From an uncultured Spartobacteria bacterium (GTDB taxonomy: Bacteria > Verrucomicrobiota > Verrucomicrobiia > Chthoniobacterales > JAATET01): a DNA stretch of 23,035 nt. Under the pieces are notes generated by a model, which was not told where the DNA came from, did no database searches, and worked only from the letters and a program-made list of their open reading frames with translations. The position numbers and the translations under genes are program-made. Location: assembly GCA_937901895.1 (NCBI GenBank), contig CALGTD010000211.1, positions 1-23,035 of the forward strand. Direction: 5' to 3'. Of the stretch, positions 7,033 through 15,233 are shown piece after piece (within the stretch, counting starts at the first letter, position 1; each line of letters opens with the position of its first letter).

Positions 7033-8367
7033 ATGCCGACGCTCCCGCCCACCAATCACGCTCCCAAGCCCTACACCGGCCCATCCATCGACGAAGTTCG
7101 CAGGCTGCGCGCCCAGTTCCTCAACCCGGGCATCTTCCTCTACTACAAGCAGCCGATCATGCTCGTCGAAGGCCACATGCAGTATGTGTGGGACGAGACC
7201 GGCAAGCGATACCTCGACGGTCTCGGTGGCATCGTCACCGTGAGTGTCGGGCATTGCCATCCCAAGGCCGTCGCCGCGGCCAACCGGCAGAACGAAACGC
7301 TCCAGCACTCGACGACCATCTACCTCCAGCCGAACGTCGCGGAATACGCGGCGGCGCTTGCCGCAAAGATGCCCGGCGACCTGAAGGTCTGCTACTTCGT
7401 GAATTCCGGGTCGGAGGCCAACGACCTCGCGCTTCTCATGGCCCGCGCCTACACGGGCAACTACGACATCGTCGCGCTGCGCAACGCCTACCATGGAGGC
7501 AACGCGGCCGCGCTCTCGCTGACTGCGCACAGCACGTGGAAGTTCAACATTCCGCACAGCTTCGGCGTCCACCATGCGCAAGCCCCGTATCCGTATCGCG
7601 GGCCCTACGGTTACGAAGACCCCGACGCCGGCCGCAAATACGCCGATGACGTGAAGTCGGTCATTGATTTCGCGACGTCCGGACAAATCGCCGGCTTCAT
7701 CGCCGAGTCGATTCAGGGCGTCGGCGGATTTGTCGTCTTCCCCGACGGTTACCTCAAACACGTCTACGAACATGTGCGCGCGGCGGGCGGCGTTTGCATC
7801 GCCGACGAGGTGCAGACCGGATTCGGCCGCACCGGCTCGGACTACTGGGGATTCGAGACTCAGGGCGTCATTCCCGACATCGTCACGATGGCCAAGGGCA
7901 TCGGAAACGGAGTGCCGCTCGCAGCGGTGGTCACCACTCCGGAAATCGCCGCCAGCCTCTCGAAGCGAATTCACTTCAACACGTTTGGCGGCAACCCGGT
8001 CGTCAGCGCCGTCGGCAAGGCCGTGCTCGAAATCATCGACGAGGAAAACCTTCAGCAAAACTGCGCCACCCTTGGCACGCACATCCTCGAAGGCCTCGCG
8101 CGACTGAAGGAGAAGCATCCGATCATTGGCGACGTGCGCGGCAGGGGCCTCATGCTCGGCATCGAACTCGTCAAGGACCGCGAAACCAAGGAACCTGCAA
8201 CCGCCGAATGCGCGCAGGTCGTCGAACGGTCCAAGGAGCTCGGACTTCTCATTGGCAAGGGCGGCCTCCGCGGCCAGACCATCCGCTTCGCCCCTCCGAT
8301 GTGCATCACAAAGGCCGACGCCGACTTCCTGCTAGAGGTCCTCGACACGGCCTTTGGCGAGTTCTGA
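7033..8367 (+). CDS. Class III PLP aminotransferase, probable beta-alanine/beta-aminoisobutyrate:pyruvate transaminase
   Basis: The 444-residue protein resembles AGXT2-type and (R)-3-amino-2-methylpropionate:pyruvate aminotransferases. Seen are 'NSGSEAND' (124-131, phosphate binding), 'DEVQTGFGRTG' (258-268, with the Asp that holds the PLP ring nitrogen), and the Schiff-base lysine K288 in 'TMAKGIGNGVPLAAV'. Length is normal for the class. It is translated right after the permease gene (6-nt gap). In the reductive pyrimidine pathway such an enzyme moves the amino group of beta-alanine or beta-aminoisobutyrate to pyruvate or glyoxylate, giving malonate or methylmalonate semialdehyde, the substrate of the dehydrogenase at 15234-16715. 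Class III enzymes vary in specificity, so ornithine- or GABA-type activity cannot be excluded from sequence alone; the context favours the beta-amino acid. Confidence 0.9.
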   Translation: MPTLPPTNHAPKPYTGPSIDEVRRLRAQFLNPGIFLYYKQPIMLVEGHMQYVWDETGKRYLDGLGGIVTVSVGHCHPKAVAAANRQNETLQHSTTIYLQPNVAEYAAALAAKMPGDLKVCYFVNSGSEANDLALLMARAYTGNYDIVALRNAYHGGNAAALSLTAHSTWKFNIPHSFGVHHAQAPYPYRGPYGYEDPDAGRKYADDVKSVIDFATSGQIAGFIAESIQGVGGFVVFPDGYLKHVYEHVRAAGGVCIADEVQTGFGRTGSDYWGFETQGVIPDIVTMAKGIGNGVPLAAVVTTPEIAASLSKRIHFNTFGGNPVVSAVGKAVLEIIDEENLQQNCATLGTHILEGLARLKEKHPIIGDVRGRGLMLGIELVKDRETKEPATAECAQVVERSKELGLLIGKGGLRGQTIRFAPPMCITKADADFLLEVLDTAFGEF

Positions 8368-8484
8368 CACGCGCTCGCGAAGGCACAGGGGGGGCGGAAT
8401 TTCCGCCGTCTCAACGGATCAATGCGGACCGCCGGAAGGCGCAACCTTCTGGAGGCCCGGGAATTACTTCGAAATTTCTTTGAT

Positions 8485-8502
8485 AGACGACGCTAGTCGT
8501 CT
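8485..8502. promoter_or_regulatory. Inverted repeat upstream of the SLC13-type gene
   Basis: AGACGAC-GCTA-GTCGTCT is a perfect 7-bp-arm inverted repeat ending 41 bp before the permease ATG at 8544. Another short palindrome, GGCGG-AATTT-CCGCC, lies near 8392-8406 after the aminotransferase stop and could act as a weak terminator. No convincing -10/-35 pair is seen. An operator is plausible but unproven. Confidence 0.4.
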
Positions 8503-8543
8503 CGGCGGCGATTTGCTTATCTCCGCGGTCAGCTTTGGCTGCC

Positions 8544-10325
8544 ATGACCCTGAGCATCGCCCTCGTTTTCCTCCTGATCCTGATCGTTTTCCTGCTTTTT
8601 CTGTGGGAAGCCGTTCCGCCCGATCTTGTGGCGATCGGCGTGCTCGTCGTGGTTACCCTTGTCGGCTGGATCACTCCGGCGGAGGCGTTTCTGTCATTTT
8701 CCAACGAGGCGCCCATTACGGTGGCAGCGATGTTCATTCTTAGCGCCGGCCTTCAGCGATGCGGTGCGATCGAGGACATCGGTCGCATGCTGCGACGCAT
8801 GCCGCACATGACCGAGACGAAACTGATCGTCGTGCTCATGGCGAGCGTCGCTGCCTGCTCGGCGTTCATCAACAACACGCCGGTCGTCGTTGCCTTTCTT
8901 CCGCTCGTTCTTGGCGTTGCCCGTCACTACCACGTGAGCGCCAGCAAGCTCCTCATTCCGCTCTCCTTTGCCGCCATCCTCGGCGGGACCTGCACGCTCA
9001 TTGGCACCTCCACGAACCTTGTCGTGAGCTCCCTGGCTCGCGACCGCTACAACATCGACTTTGGAATTTTCGACATCGCGAAGCTGGGACTTCTCGTCGC
9101 CGTCTCGGGCATCGGATACATGGCTCTGATCGGCCGTCGCCTCCTGCCTGATCGTGAGTCTCTCGCCAGCCTCGTGAATTCCTCGCCCATGCGGGAATAC
9201 ATCGCGGAGATGCTCGTCGCCGAAAATTCTCCTTTGCGCGGTCAGCGGCTGGAAGACACCGAACTGCACAAGATCGCCAATGTTCGGGTCCAGGGCATCC
9301 TCCGCAATGACGAACTCCTCCCGAACCCGCTCCACGACGTCGTCCTGCATGCCGGGGATCGTCTCGTGCTGGGCGCACCGCGCACTGCGATGCTCGAGGT
9401 TCACGCCATCGAAGGCATCGACCTCGTGGATGAGGAAGGTCTCGGTCTCGAACGCGTTCGGACGGAGAATGCGGTCGTTGTCGAGGCGGTCGTCACGAAC
9501 AATTCCCACTTCGCCGGCCGAACCCTGCGCGAATCCCGCCTCCGCGAAAACTTCCACGCGCTCGTCGTCGCAATTCACCGCCATGGCGAGAACATCACCC
9601 GCAACGTCGGGACCGTTCCCCTCCAGTTCGGCGACACCCTCCTCCTCCGCATCTCGACCGACGGCCTCGCCCGCCTGAACGGCAATCCCGACCTCCTCCT
9701 GCTCACGGACACCGTTGTTCCCACCGCCCGTCGCGAGAAGCGACCCATCGTCCTTGCAATTCTGGCGCTGGTCATCGTGCTCGCCACCACCGGCCTCTAT
9801 CCCATTTCGATTCTCGCCCTTGCAGGGGTTGTCGCAATGGTCGCCACACGCTGTCTGCGCATGAGCGAGGTCTACGACGCCATCGACTGGCGTATTGTCG
9901 CCATGATCGTCGGGATGATCTCCCTAGGCACGGCCATGGAAAACACCGGCGCCGCGCAATGGCTCGTGGACCGGGCTGTTTCCGAAATCGGCACTGCCAA
10001 TCCCATCCTGGTTCTTGGCGTGTTTTATCTGATCGCCACCGTCCTCACGGAATTCATCTCGAACAACGCCGTGGCCGTCCTGCTCACCCCCATCGCCTAC
10101 CAGACTTCGGTCGCGCTGGAACTGAATCCCGTGCCGTTCTTCGTCGCGATCATGTTCGCCGCCTCCGCCAGCTTCGCGACTCCGATCGGCTACCAGACGA
10201 ACACCTTCGTCTACGGTGCCGGCGGCTACAAATTCCGCGACTTCCTTCGCGTGGGCATTCCTTTGAACGTCCTCTTCCTCTTCGAAGTGACGTTGCTCAT
10301 CCCTCTGTTCTGGCCGCTGAAGTAG
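8544..10325 (+). CDS. SLC13/DASS-type permease with two RCK_C (TrkA-C) domains
   Basis: The 593-residue protein has two membrane halves, each with an inverted-topology signature (first half 'FINNTPVVVAFLP' at 108-120 and 'GGTCTLIGTSTNLV'; second half 'FISNNAVAVLLTPIAY' and 'FATPIGYQTNTFVYG'). Between them lie two cytosolic RCK_C modules, roughly residues 216-292 and 306-388, with repeated 'L.G.RLEDTEL' / 'FAGRTLRESRLR' and 'GDRLVLGA' / 'GDTLLLRI' segments. The family transports sulfate, dicarboxylates or other anions with sodium; the RCK_C architecture is common in putative sulfur-anion permeases. ATG 8544 is preferred to the TTG nine bases upstream; neither has a good Shine-Dalgarno. It follows the aminotransferase by 176 bp. 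Its substrate and any link to pyrimidine use are unknown. Confidence 0.9.
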   Translation: MTLSIALVFLLILIVFLLFLWEAVPPDLVAIGVLVVVTLVGWITPAEAFLSFSNEAPITVAAMFILSAGLQRCGAIEDIGRMLRRMPHMTETKLIVVLMASVAACSAFINNTPVVVAFLPLVLGVARHYHVSASKLLIPLSFAAILGGTCTLIGTSTNLVVSSLARDRYNIDFGIFDIAKLGLLVAVSGIGYMALIGRRLLPDRESLASLVNSSPMREYIAEMLVAENSPLRGQRLEDTELHKIANVRVQGILRNDELLPNPLHDVVLHAGDRLVLGAPRTAMLEVHAIEGIDLVDEEGLGLERVRTENAVVVEAVVTNNSHFAGRTLRESRLRENFHALVVAIHRHGENITRNVGTVPLQFGDTLLLRISTDGLARLNGNPDLLLLTDTVVPTARREKRPIVLAILALVIVLATTGLYPISILALAGVVAMVATRCLRMSEVYDAIDWRIVAMIVGMISLGTAMENTGAAQWLVDRAVSEIGTANPILVLGVFYLIATVLTEFISNNAVAVLLTPIAYQTSVALELNPVPFFVAIMFAASASFATPIGYQTNTFVYGAGGYKFRDFLRVGIPLNVLFLFEVTLLIPLFWPLK

Positions 10326-10328
10326 CCC

Positions 10329-11981
10329 TCAACCTGCGACCTGCACTTCCGTCACCGTTCCGGAGGTCACGGCTCCGTCCGCTCCACTGTGCCGGGCCAC
10401 GGTCAAAAGACATACGTCATCCTCGAACGCCGCCCCACCGGCCTCAAACTGGATCTCCTCGAGCACCTTTTCGCACATCCGTCCCGGCTCCAGATCCAGA
10501 TGTTTCCGGGCGGCGGCCATGAAGCGGTCGATGCCGATCTCCCGTCCGTCCGGAGCGCTCATCTCGATCGCCCCATCCGTGAACAAAAGAACAAATTCCT
10601 CCTCTGAGAGGCGGAAACTTTCCATCGTGAACTTCGCGTCGTCGAAGAGCGCCAGCGCCGGACCGTGGACCGATCTCCGCGTGCCCAGCGTATTCACCTC
10701 GCGTCTCGCCCGATCGATTCGCAATGGCAGCGGATGTCCCGCACTCGATACCTGCACCTCGTCGCTGTCCGAGCGGGCGATGAGGTAGCACGCCGTCACG
10801 AGCAGCGGCTCGTCGATATTGCGCAGGATTGCGCGCAATCCGCGGTTCAACGCAGTCAGGAAACGGTCCGGCCGTTTCGCCTCGGCTTTCAGCTGTTCCA
10901 CGAGGCCACGCATGATCGCGGTGCCAAGCGCGGCGCGCAGACCGTGGCCCATGATGTCGCAAATCAGCACGCCGACCTCGGTTTTCGACACCGGGATCAC
11001 CGTGAAAAAGTCGCCCCCCACCGCCGCGGCGGGCCGGTAAACAGAGCAGCACTCGATCGCTGCGCCCTCGGTTTCCGGCGAAAACACGAACCGCCTCCCG
11101 GGAAGCAGCGCTTCCTGGATACCCTTGGCCATCACGAGGTCCTGCTCGAGCTGGAGGTTCTTCGCGTGCAGCTCCTCGCTGAGCGCCTGCAGCCGCTTGC
11201 GTTCGGCGTCGATCGTCTCCTCGAGCCGTTTCATCGCCGTCACGTCATGCGAGATGCCAAATGTGCCGACGATCTCCCCCGCCTTGTTGCGCAGCGGCAG
11301 CTTCGACGTGAGCGCCCAGCCAATCCGTCCGTCAGGCAGCGTCTCCTTTTCGAGTTTGTCGATGATTGGTTCGCCCGTCTGGATGATCCGCTGCTCGTCC
11401 CTCAGCGCAGGCAGCGCATGCTCGGCCGTAAAAAAATTGTGATCGCTTTTTCCGATCGCATCCTCCGGGCGACGCAGCTTGAACAACTCGGCCATCGCCT
11501 GGTTCACACGCACGAAGCGGCTGTTGAGATCCTTGAAATAGATCCGGTCGGGCAGCTTCGCGAGGAGGTTGCGCAACATCTCCTCCTCCTGCTCGAGCTT
11601 GCGCTCCACCTTTGCGCGCTCGACGGAATTTCGAATCGCCCGGGCGAGGGCACGCGACGTGAGTTCGCAAACGACGAGGCATTCCTGTGCACCATGCTGG
11701 AGGAGCTGGATTTCGAATTCCTCCGCCTGGTTCCCAATGAGCGCAATCACCGGAGTGCCATCGGCGTAGTCGACGAGTTTCCGCATCCTCTCCTCGGGAT
11801 CCTCGTCCTGTCCGACAACGGCGAGCACGATATCCGGTCTGGCTCCGTTGATCTCCGGCAGCGTGCCTGTCACCGAGGCTTCGACCCGCATCAAATACCG
11901 GCCGCGAAAGCGATCAACCAGGAGCCGGTCAATGACCCGCTCGTAGTCCGAGTTTCCCGGAAGAAGAATGATCCGATACAT
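10329..11981 (-). CDS. Receiver-like/PAS/SpoIIE-type PP2C phosphatase
   Basis: This 550-residue signalling protein has four parts. Residues 1-122 look like a response-regulator receiver, but the phosphoacceptor region reads 'PDIVLAVVGQ' (Val where Asp is expected), and 'GAQECLVVCEL' lacks the usual Lys. Residues ~130-252 are a PAS/PAC module ('LPDRIYFKDLNSRFVRVNQA', 'GTFGISHDVT'). A coiled coil spans ~253-290 and leads into a SpoIIE/RsbU phosphatase (295-530) with the metal motifs VGGDFF (321-326), DIMGHG (342-347), SAGHP (413-417), FTDGAIE (467-473) and DDVCLL (521-526), all intact. Such enzymes dephosphorylate STAS-domain anti-anti-sigma factors in partner-switching pathways. No STAS or anti-sigma gene is in the window. 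Its 3' end faces the SLC13 gene with only 3 bp between stops. Confidence 0.93.
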   Translation of the reverse strand: MYRIILLPGNSDYERVIDRLLVDRFRGRYLMRVEASVTGTLPEINGARPDIVLAVVGQDEDPEERMRKLVDYADGTPVIALIGNQAEEFEIQLLQHGAQECLVVCELTSRALARAIRNSVERAKVERKLEQEEEMLRNLLAKLPDRIYFKDLNSRFVRVNQAMAELFKLRRPEDAIGKSDHNFFTAEHALPALRDEQRIIQTGEPIIDKLEKETLPDGRIGWALTSKLPLRNKAGEIVGTFGISHDVTAMKRLEETIDAERKRLQALSEELHAKNLQLEQDLVMAKGIQEALLPGRRFVFSPETEGAAIECCSVYRPAAAVGGDFFTVIPVSKTEVGVLICDIMGHGLRAALGTAIMRGLVEQLKAEAKRPDRFLTALNRGLRAILRNIDEPLLVTACYLIARSDSDEVQVSSAGHPLPLRIDRARREVNTLGTRRSVHGPALALFDDAKFTMESFRLSEEEFVLLFTDGAIEMSAPDGREIGIDRFMAAARKHLDLEPGRMCEKVLEEIQFEAGGAAFEDDVCLLTVARHSGADGAVTSGTVTEVQVAG

Positions 11982-12040
11982 TGCCTCGAGGGGTAGCCTC
12001 CGGGCTCCGGCCCGGTGCGAACCGCCACCCTTTTCCGTTA

Positions 12041-12069
12041 CTTATAGGATCGGCTGCAAAAGGCAAAAC
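12041..12069 (-). promoter_or_regulatory. Candidate promoter of the phosphatase gene
   Basis: Read on the minus strand, TATAAG (12046-12041) matches TATAAT at five of six positions; a weak GTTTTG element lies 17 bp upstream (12069-12064). Downstream in the leader is a 6-bp GC hairpin (12000-12015) whose 3' foot adjoins a GGAGG, 15 nt before the start codon. The -35 element is poor. Confidence 0.3.
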
Positions 12070-12093
12070 TCAAACGCCGCGCCCACGACCCAT

Positions 12094-12822
12094 TCAGACA
12101 TAGAGGTGCGCCATCCGCCGCCAGTATCTCCCCTGGTGCGCGCGCTCGTCCCACACAAACATCGAGTGCGCCACGCCCTTGCTGCGCAGAATGTCGCTGA
12201 GCGCTTCGTTGTTTGCGCGAAACGGATCCTCCCGCCCCACGGTCATCACAATATCCATGCGACGCAGATGCCGCAGCCGTTCCTCACAACCGAGGTTCGG
12301 TAAAAAGTGCGTCGGCGTGTGGAAGTAGATGTCCTCGCTGTAGTAGCCATCGAACAGATCTCGAAAATGCTCCACGCTCCACGTCAGATCGTAGCGGCCT
12401 GAGAACGCGGCGAGTTTCTGGAAACGATGCGGATGCCGGAACGCGATGTTCGCCGCATGGAACGCTCCGAGGCTGCATCCATGCGCAATCGTGCAGGGGT
12501 GCGGATTCCGCGCATCCATGAACGGAAGCACCTCCCGCAGGATGTAATTTTCGTATTGCTGGTGCCGGCCGATGCGGCCGGCCGGATGCGCCCAGAAACA
12601 GTAGAAGCTCTCCGTATCGATGCTGTCCACACACCAGAGCTGGAGATGGCCCGCCTCGGCCTTGCTCCGCAGAACCTCCGTCATGCCCAGGTTTTCGTAT
12701 TCGTAAAATCGTCCGCCGCGCGTCGGAAACACGAGCACCCGCGCGCCTGCGTGCCCGAAGACGAGCAGCTCCATCTCCCGCCCGAGACTCGGACTCCACC
12801 ATTTGTGATATTCCCGGTTCAT
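12094..12822 (-). CDS. Alpha/beta hydrolase, putative esterase (COG4947-like)
   Basis: The 242-residue cytosolic-looking protein has no signal peptide. The nucleophile elbow is GCSLG (115-119, S117) in 'AHGCSLGAFHAANIAFRHP'. The probable triad partners are D199 in 'TVGREDPFRANN' and H229 in 'WDERAHQGRYWRRM', the latter like the '.HDW.YWR' C-terminal motif of esterase-D-like enzymes. An 'FPTRGGRFYEYENLGM' segment near residue 32 is typical of the group. The substrate is not known. It is the last gene of the hydantoinase-linked run, 38 nt after the preceding hydrolase, with GGAG about 9 nt before the ATG. The link to pyrimidine breakdown is by position only. Confidence 0.85.
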   Translation of the reverse strand: MNREYHKWWSPSLGREMELLVFGHAGARVLVFPTRGGRFYEYENLGMTEVLRSKAEAGHLQLWCVDSIDTESFYCFWAHPAGRIGRHQQYENYILREVLPFMDARNPHPCTIAHGCSLGAFHAANIAFRHPHRFQKLAAFSGRYDLTWSVEHFRDLFDGYYSEDIYFHTPTHFLPNLGCEERLRHLRRMDIVMTVGREDPFRANNEALSDILRSKGVAHSMFVWDERAHQGRYWRRMAHLYV

Positions 12823-12860
12823 CGCGTCGCTCCGGGAAATGCCCTTCGCAAGACGACGCG
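12823..12860 (-). other. Intercistronic hairpin between the two hydrolase genes
   Basis: The 38-nt spacer is bounded exactly by the perfect 7-bp arms CGCGTCG (12860-12854) and CGACGCG (12829-12823) as read on the minus strand. The first arm starts right after the upstream stop codon and the second ends right before the downstream ATG. The likely ribosome site (GGAG) lies at the end of the 24-nt loop, so folding could alter translation of the second hydrolase. Confidence 0.5.
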
Positions 12861-13838
12861 TCAGAGGTCCCGGAAAAATCTGTCAATTTCCCGTAGCAAT
12901 TCGCGTTCCTCCTCCGCCTGATTTTCGAACGCGTGGTGTCCGGCCGTCAGGGGAAACAGCGTCTTCGGTCCCGCAAGTCCATTGAACACCGCAAACTGGC
13001 CCGCGGGAGCCACCGATGAATCGAATTTCGCACACGCGCAGAGGACCGGCTGCCGGACAAATCGTGCCGCCGTCGCCGCGTCGAAATACCGCAGCGTTCC
13101 GACAGCGCGCGGATGCTTTTTCACGAACCGCTGCACACTCGCAGCACTGCCGGTCGAGCCAAGCTTCAACCTCAGCGGCTGATGGCCAAACGTCGGCACG
13201 TTGAAGTGCGCGCGCTGAATGCGGTCGTCCCAGGGCAACGCCAGCGCGCCAATTCCTCCGCCAAAGCTGATGCCCACGTAACCAATATGCCCGGCGACTG
13301 CGGGACACATCCGCAGCAATGCGCTCACCCCGCACCAAAGATCTTCAACGCAACCACCGAGCACGTAACGGTCCCGCTCCTGGATGTCATGCAGCACGTG
13401 CCACTGCGGATCGCTGGAAATCGTGCCATGCCGCGTGAGTCCGAGCCCGCGAAAGCACGGAAACACCAGCGCCGAATCCTCGAACGGCAGGTGCACATCC
13501 GGTTCAGTTCTGCCCGAATATCCATGTCCGATCACAAATCCGCGTCGCACCACGCCCGAGACCGGCAGTAGAATCCAGCCCTTCACACGCACGCGGTCCG
13601 TCGAGGAATACGACAGACCAAACACACGCCAGCTCTTCCAGTCCGCGCCTGTGTCGCGGAGCTTGGGTTTCGGAACGATCCGGATGGCCTTCGCATACCG
13701 CGCCCGCCAGAAGGCCTCAAAATCCGCAGGCGGTTCCGGCGGCTCGATCTGCAGAAGATCGTCGAACGAATACCCGTGCGTTGGATCGAATCGGTATCCG
13801 TGCCCGATCGCCGGAACGTTCGCTGCAGCCCCCTCCAT
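12861..13838 (-). CDS. Alpha/beta hydrolase of the acetyl xylan esterase (AXE1/CE7-like) type
   Basis: The 325-residue protein resembles the AXE1 (CE7) branch of alpha/beta hydrolases, including cephalosporin-C deacetylases and acetyl xylan esterases. It has an 'FEAFWRARY' N-terminal segment, the oxyanion-side 'FRGLG' (CE7 enzymes usually have RGQ), the nucleophile elbow GISFGG (S191), a triad Asp in 'AKFDSSVAP' (D273) and a His in 'TAGHHAFEN' (H301 or H302). No signal peptide is seen, so it is probably cytosolic. ATG 13838 shares its first base with the hydantoinase stop (TGATG); a GTG at 13841 would add one residue. This overlap implies translational coupling with the hydantoinase and argues for a role in the same pathway. 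The true substrate is unknown. Confidence 0.85.
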   Translation of the reverse strand: MEGAAANVPAIGHGYRFDPTHGYSFDDLLQIEPPEPPADFEAFWRARYAKAIRIVPKPKLRDTGADWKSWRVFGLSYSSTDRVRVKGWILLPVSGVVRRGFVIGHGYSGRTEPDVHLPFEDSALVFPCFRGLGLTRHGTISSDPQWHVLHDIQERDRYVLGGCVEDLWCGVSALLRMCPAVAGHIGYVGISFGGGIGALALPWDDRIQRAHFNVPTFGHQPLRLKLGSTGSAASVQRFVKKHPRAVGTLRYFDAATAARFVRQPVLCACAKFDSSVAPAGQFAVFNGLAGPKTLFPLTAGHHAFENQAEEERELLREIDRFFRDL

Positions 13839-15220
13839 CACGTCCGCCCGGTCGGACGCTCCAGGAATTTCCCGCGCCCCACCGAGCCGACAAACTCTCC
13901 GTCACGCACCGCCACCGCTCCGCGCAACGTGACAACGGCCGGTCGTCCCTGAATTTCCCAGCCTTCGAAGGCATTGTAATCGACCGCGTGCGTCTGCGTC
14001 GCCTTCGAGAGCGTGCCGCGATAGGTCGGATCGTAAACGACCAGGTCCGCATCCGCACCGGGCTGAATGGCGCCCTTTCGCGGAAACAGCCCGAATTGCT
14101 TCGCGGCGTTCGTGCTCGCAACCTCGACGAAGGTCTGCAAGTCGATCCGCCCGGTGCAAACTCCGTGCGTGTAGAGCAGGTTCACGCGTTCCTCGAGTGC
14201 CGGAATTCCGTTCGGGATCTTCGTGAAGTCATCCGAGCCCATCGGCTTCTGGCTCTCGAAGTCGAACGGCGCATGATCCGTTGCGACCGTCTGCACGAGA
14301 CCGTTGCGCAGCGCGGCCCACAACACGTTCTGGTTTGCCGCATCGCGCAACGGCGGGGACATCACGTATTTTGCCGCCTCGAATCCACCCCGCTCCGCAT
14401 ACGCCCGGTCGAGCAACAGATACTGGATCAACGTTTCCACCGCGACGTTCACACCCCGCAGCCGTGCGGCGACCGCTTCCCTCAACGCCTCCTCGCAGCT
14501 GAGGTGCACGATGTAAACACTCGCTCCGGTGAGTTCCGCAAACGTCATCAGGTGATGCACGCCCTCGGCCTCGACCTCCGGCGGCCGGCTCAAATAGTGG
14601 CCCTCCGGCCCGGTCACGCCTGCGGCAATCAGCTCCCTCTGCCGCTCCGCGACGAGCGTTTCGTTCTCGCAATGCGCGCAGACGACGGCACCCAGTTCCT
14701 TCGCGAGTTTGAGCGTGCGATACAACTCCGTGTCATCGATTCCGAACGCCCCCTTGTAGGCGAGGAAGATTTTGAACGACTGCACGCCGCGAGCGACAAT
14801 CTCGCGGAGCTGCGACTCGCTGGCGTCGTCGAATTTCGTAACACCCATGTGATACGAGAAGTCGCACGCCGACTTGCCCTCGCTCTTCGCGTTCCACGTC
14901 TCGAAGCCGGCCATCGGCTCCTCGGCCCGCGAAGGACAGCACATGTCGAAGATCGTCGTCGTGCCCCCCACGAGCGCCGCCTTGCTCGCCGTCTCGTAGG
15001 TGTCCCGGGAATAGGTTCCCATGAACGGCAGGTAAATGTGCGTGTGGGGGTCGATGAACCCGGGAAACACATACTTCCCGCTGGCGTCGATCACCTCTGT
15101 GCCCGCAGCCGCTTCAATCCCTCGATCGATGCGAGTGATCGTCTCTCCCTCGCAGAGGATGTCCGCCACGTAACGCGAATCGGGGGTGACGATTTCCCCG
15201 TTCCTGATCAGAAGACTCAT
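13838..15220 (-). CDS. hydA: Dihydropyrimidinase / D-hydantoinase
   Basis: The 460-residue cyclic amidohydrolase opens dihydrouracil, dihydrothymine or 5-substituted hydantoins to N-carbamoyl amino acids. All metal-centre residues fall at family positions: H59 and H61 ('DPHTH'), the carboxylated bridging lysine K150 ('SFKIFLAYKG'), H183 ('CAHCEN'), H239 ('IVHLS') and D315 ('ATDHAPF'); Y155 matches the catalytic tyrosine. Length is standard. It begins 13 nt after the semialdehyde dehydrogenase stop, with a GGTGA near that stop as a possible ribosome site, and ends in a TGATG overlap with the CE7-like hydrolase. With the PreA-like and carbamoylase genes upstream, dihydropyrimidinase is the natural role. 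Confidence 0.95.
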   Translation of the reverse strand: MSLLIRNGEIVTPDSRYVADILCEGETITRIDRGIEAAAGTEVIDASGKYVFPGFIDPHTHIYLPFMGTYSRDTYETASKAALVGGTTTIFDMCCPSRAEEPMAGFETWNAKSEGKSACDFSYHMGVTKFDDASESQLREIVARGVQSFKIFLAYKGAFGIDDTELYRTLKLAKELGAVVCAHCENETLVAERQRELIAAGVTGPEGHYLSRPPEVEAEGVHHLMTFAELTGASVYIVHLSCEEALREAVAARLRGVNVAVETLIQYLLLDRAYAERGGFEAAKYVMSPPLRDAANQNVLWAALRNGLVQTVATDHAPFDFESQKPMGSDDFTKIPNGIPALEERVNLLYTHGVCTGRIDLQTFVEVASTNAAKQFGLFPRKGAIQPGADADLVVYDPTYRGTLSKATQTHAVDYNAFEGWEIQGRPAVVTLRGAVAVRDGEFVGSVGRGKFLERPTGRT

Positions 15221-15233
15221 AAAACTCGATTAA

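Noticed and set aside
5592..7649. A 685-codon open frame on the + strand overlapping the NCS1 and aminotransferase genes.
   Set aside because: Its product is an Arg/His/Pro-rich chain without motifs, typical of a frame-shifted reading of GC-rich genes.
6619..8118. A 499-codon open frame on the minus strand opposite the permease and aminotransferase genes.
   Set aside because: It mirrors two strongly supported genes, has no recognisable domain and is explained by the high third-position GC of the + strand genes.
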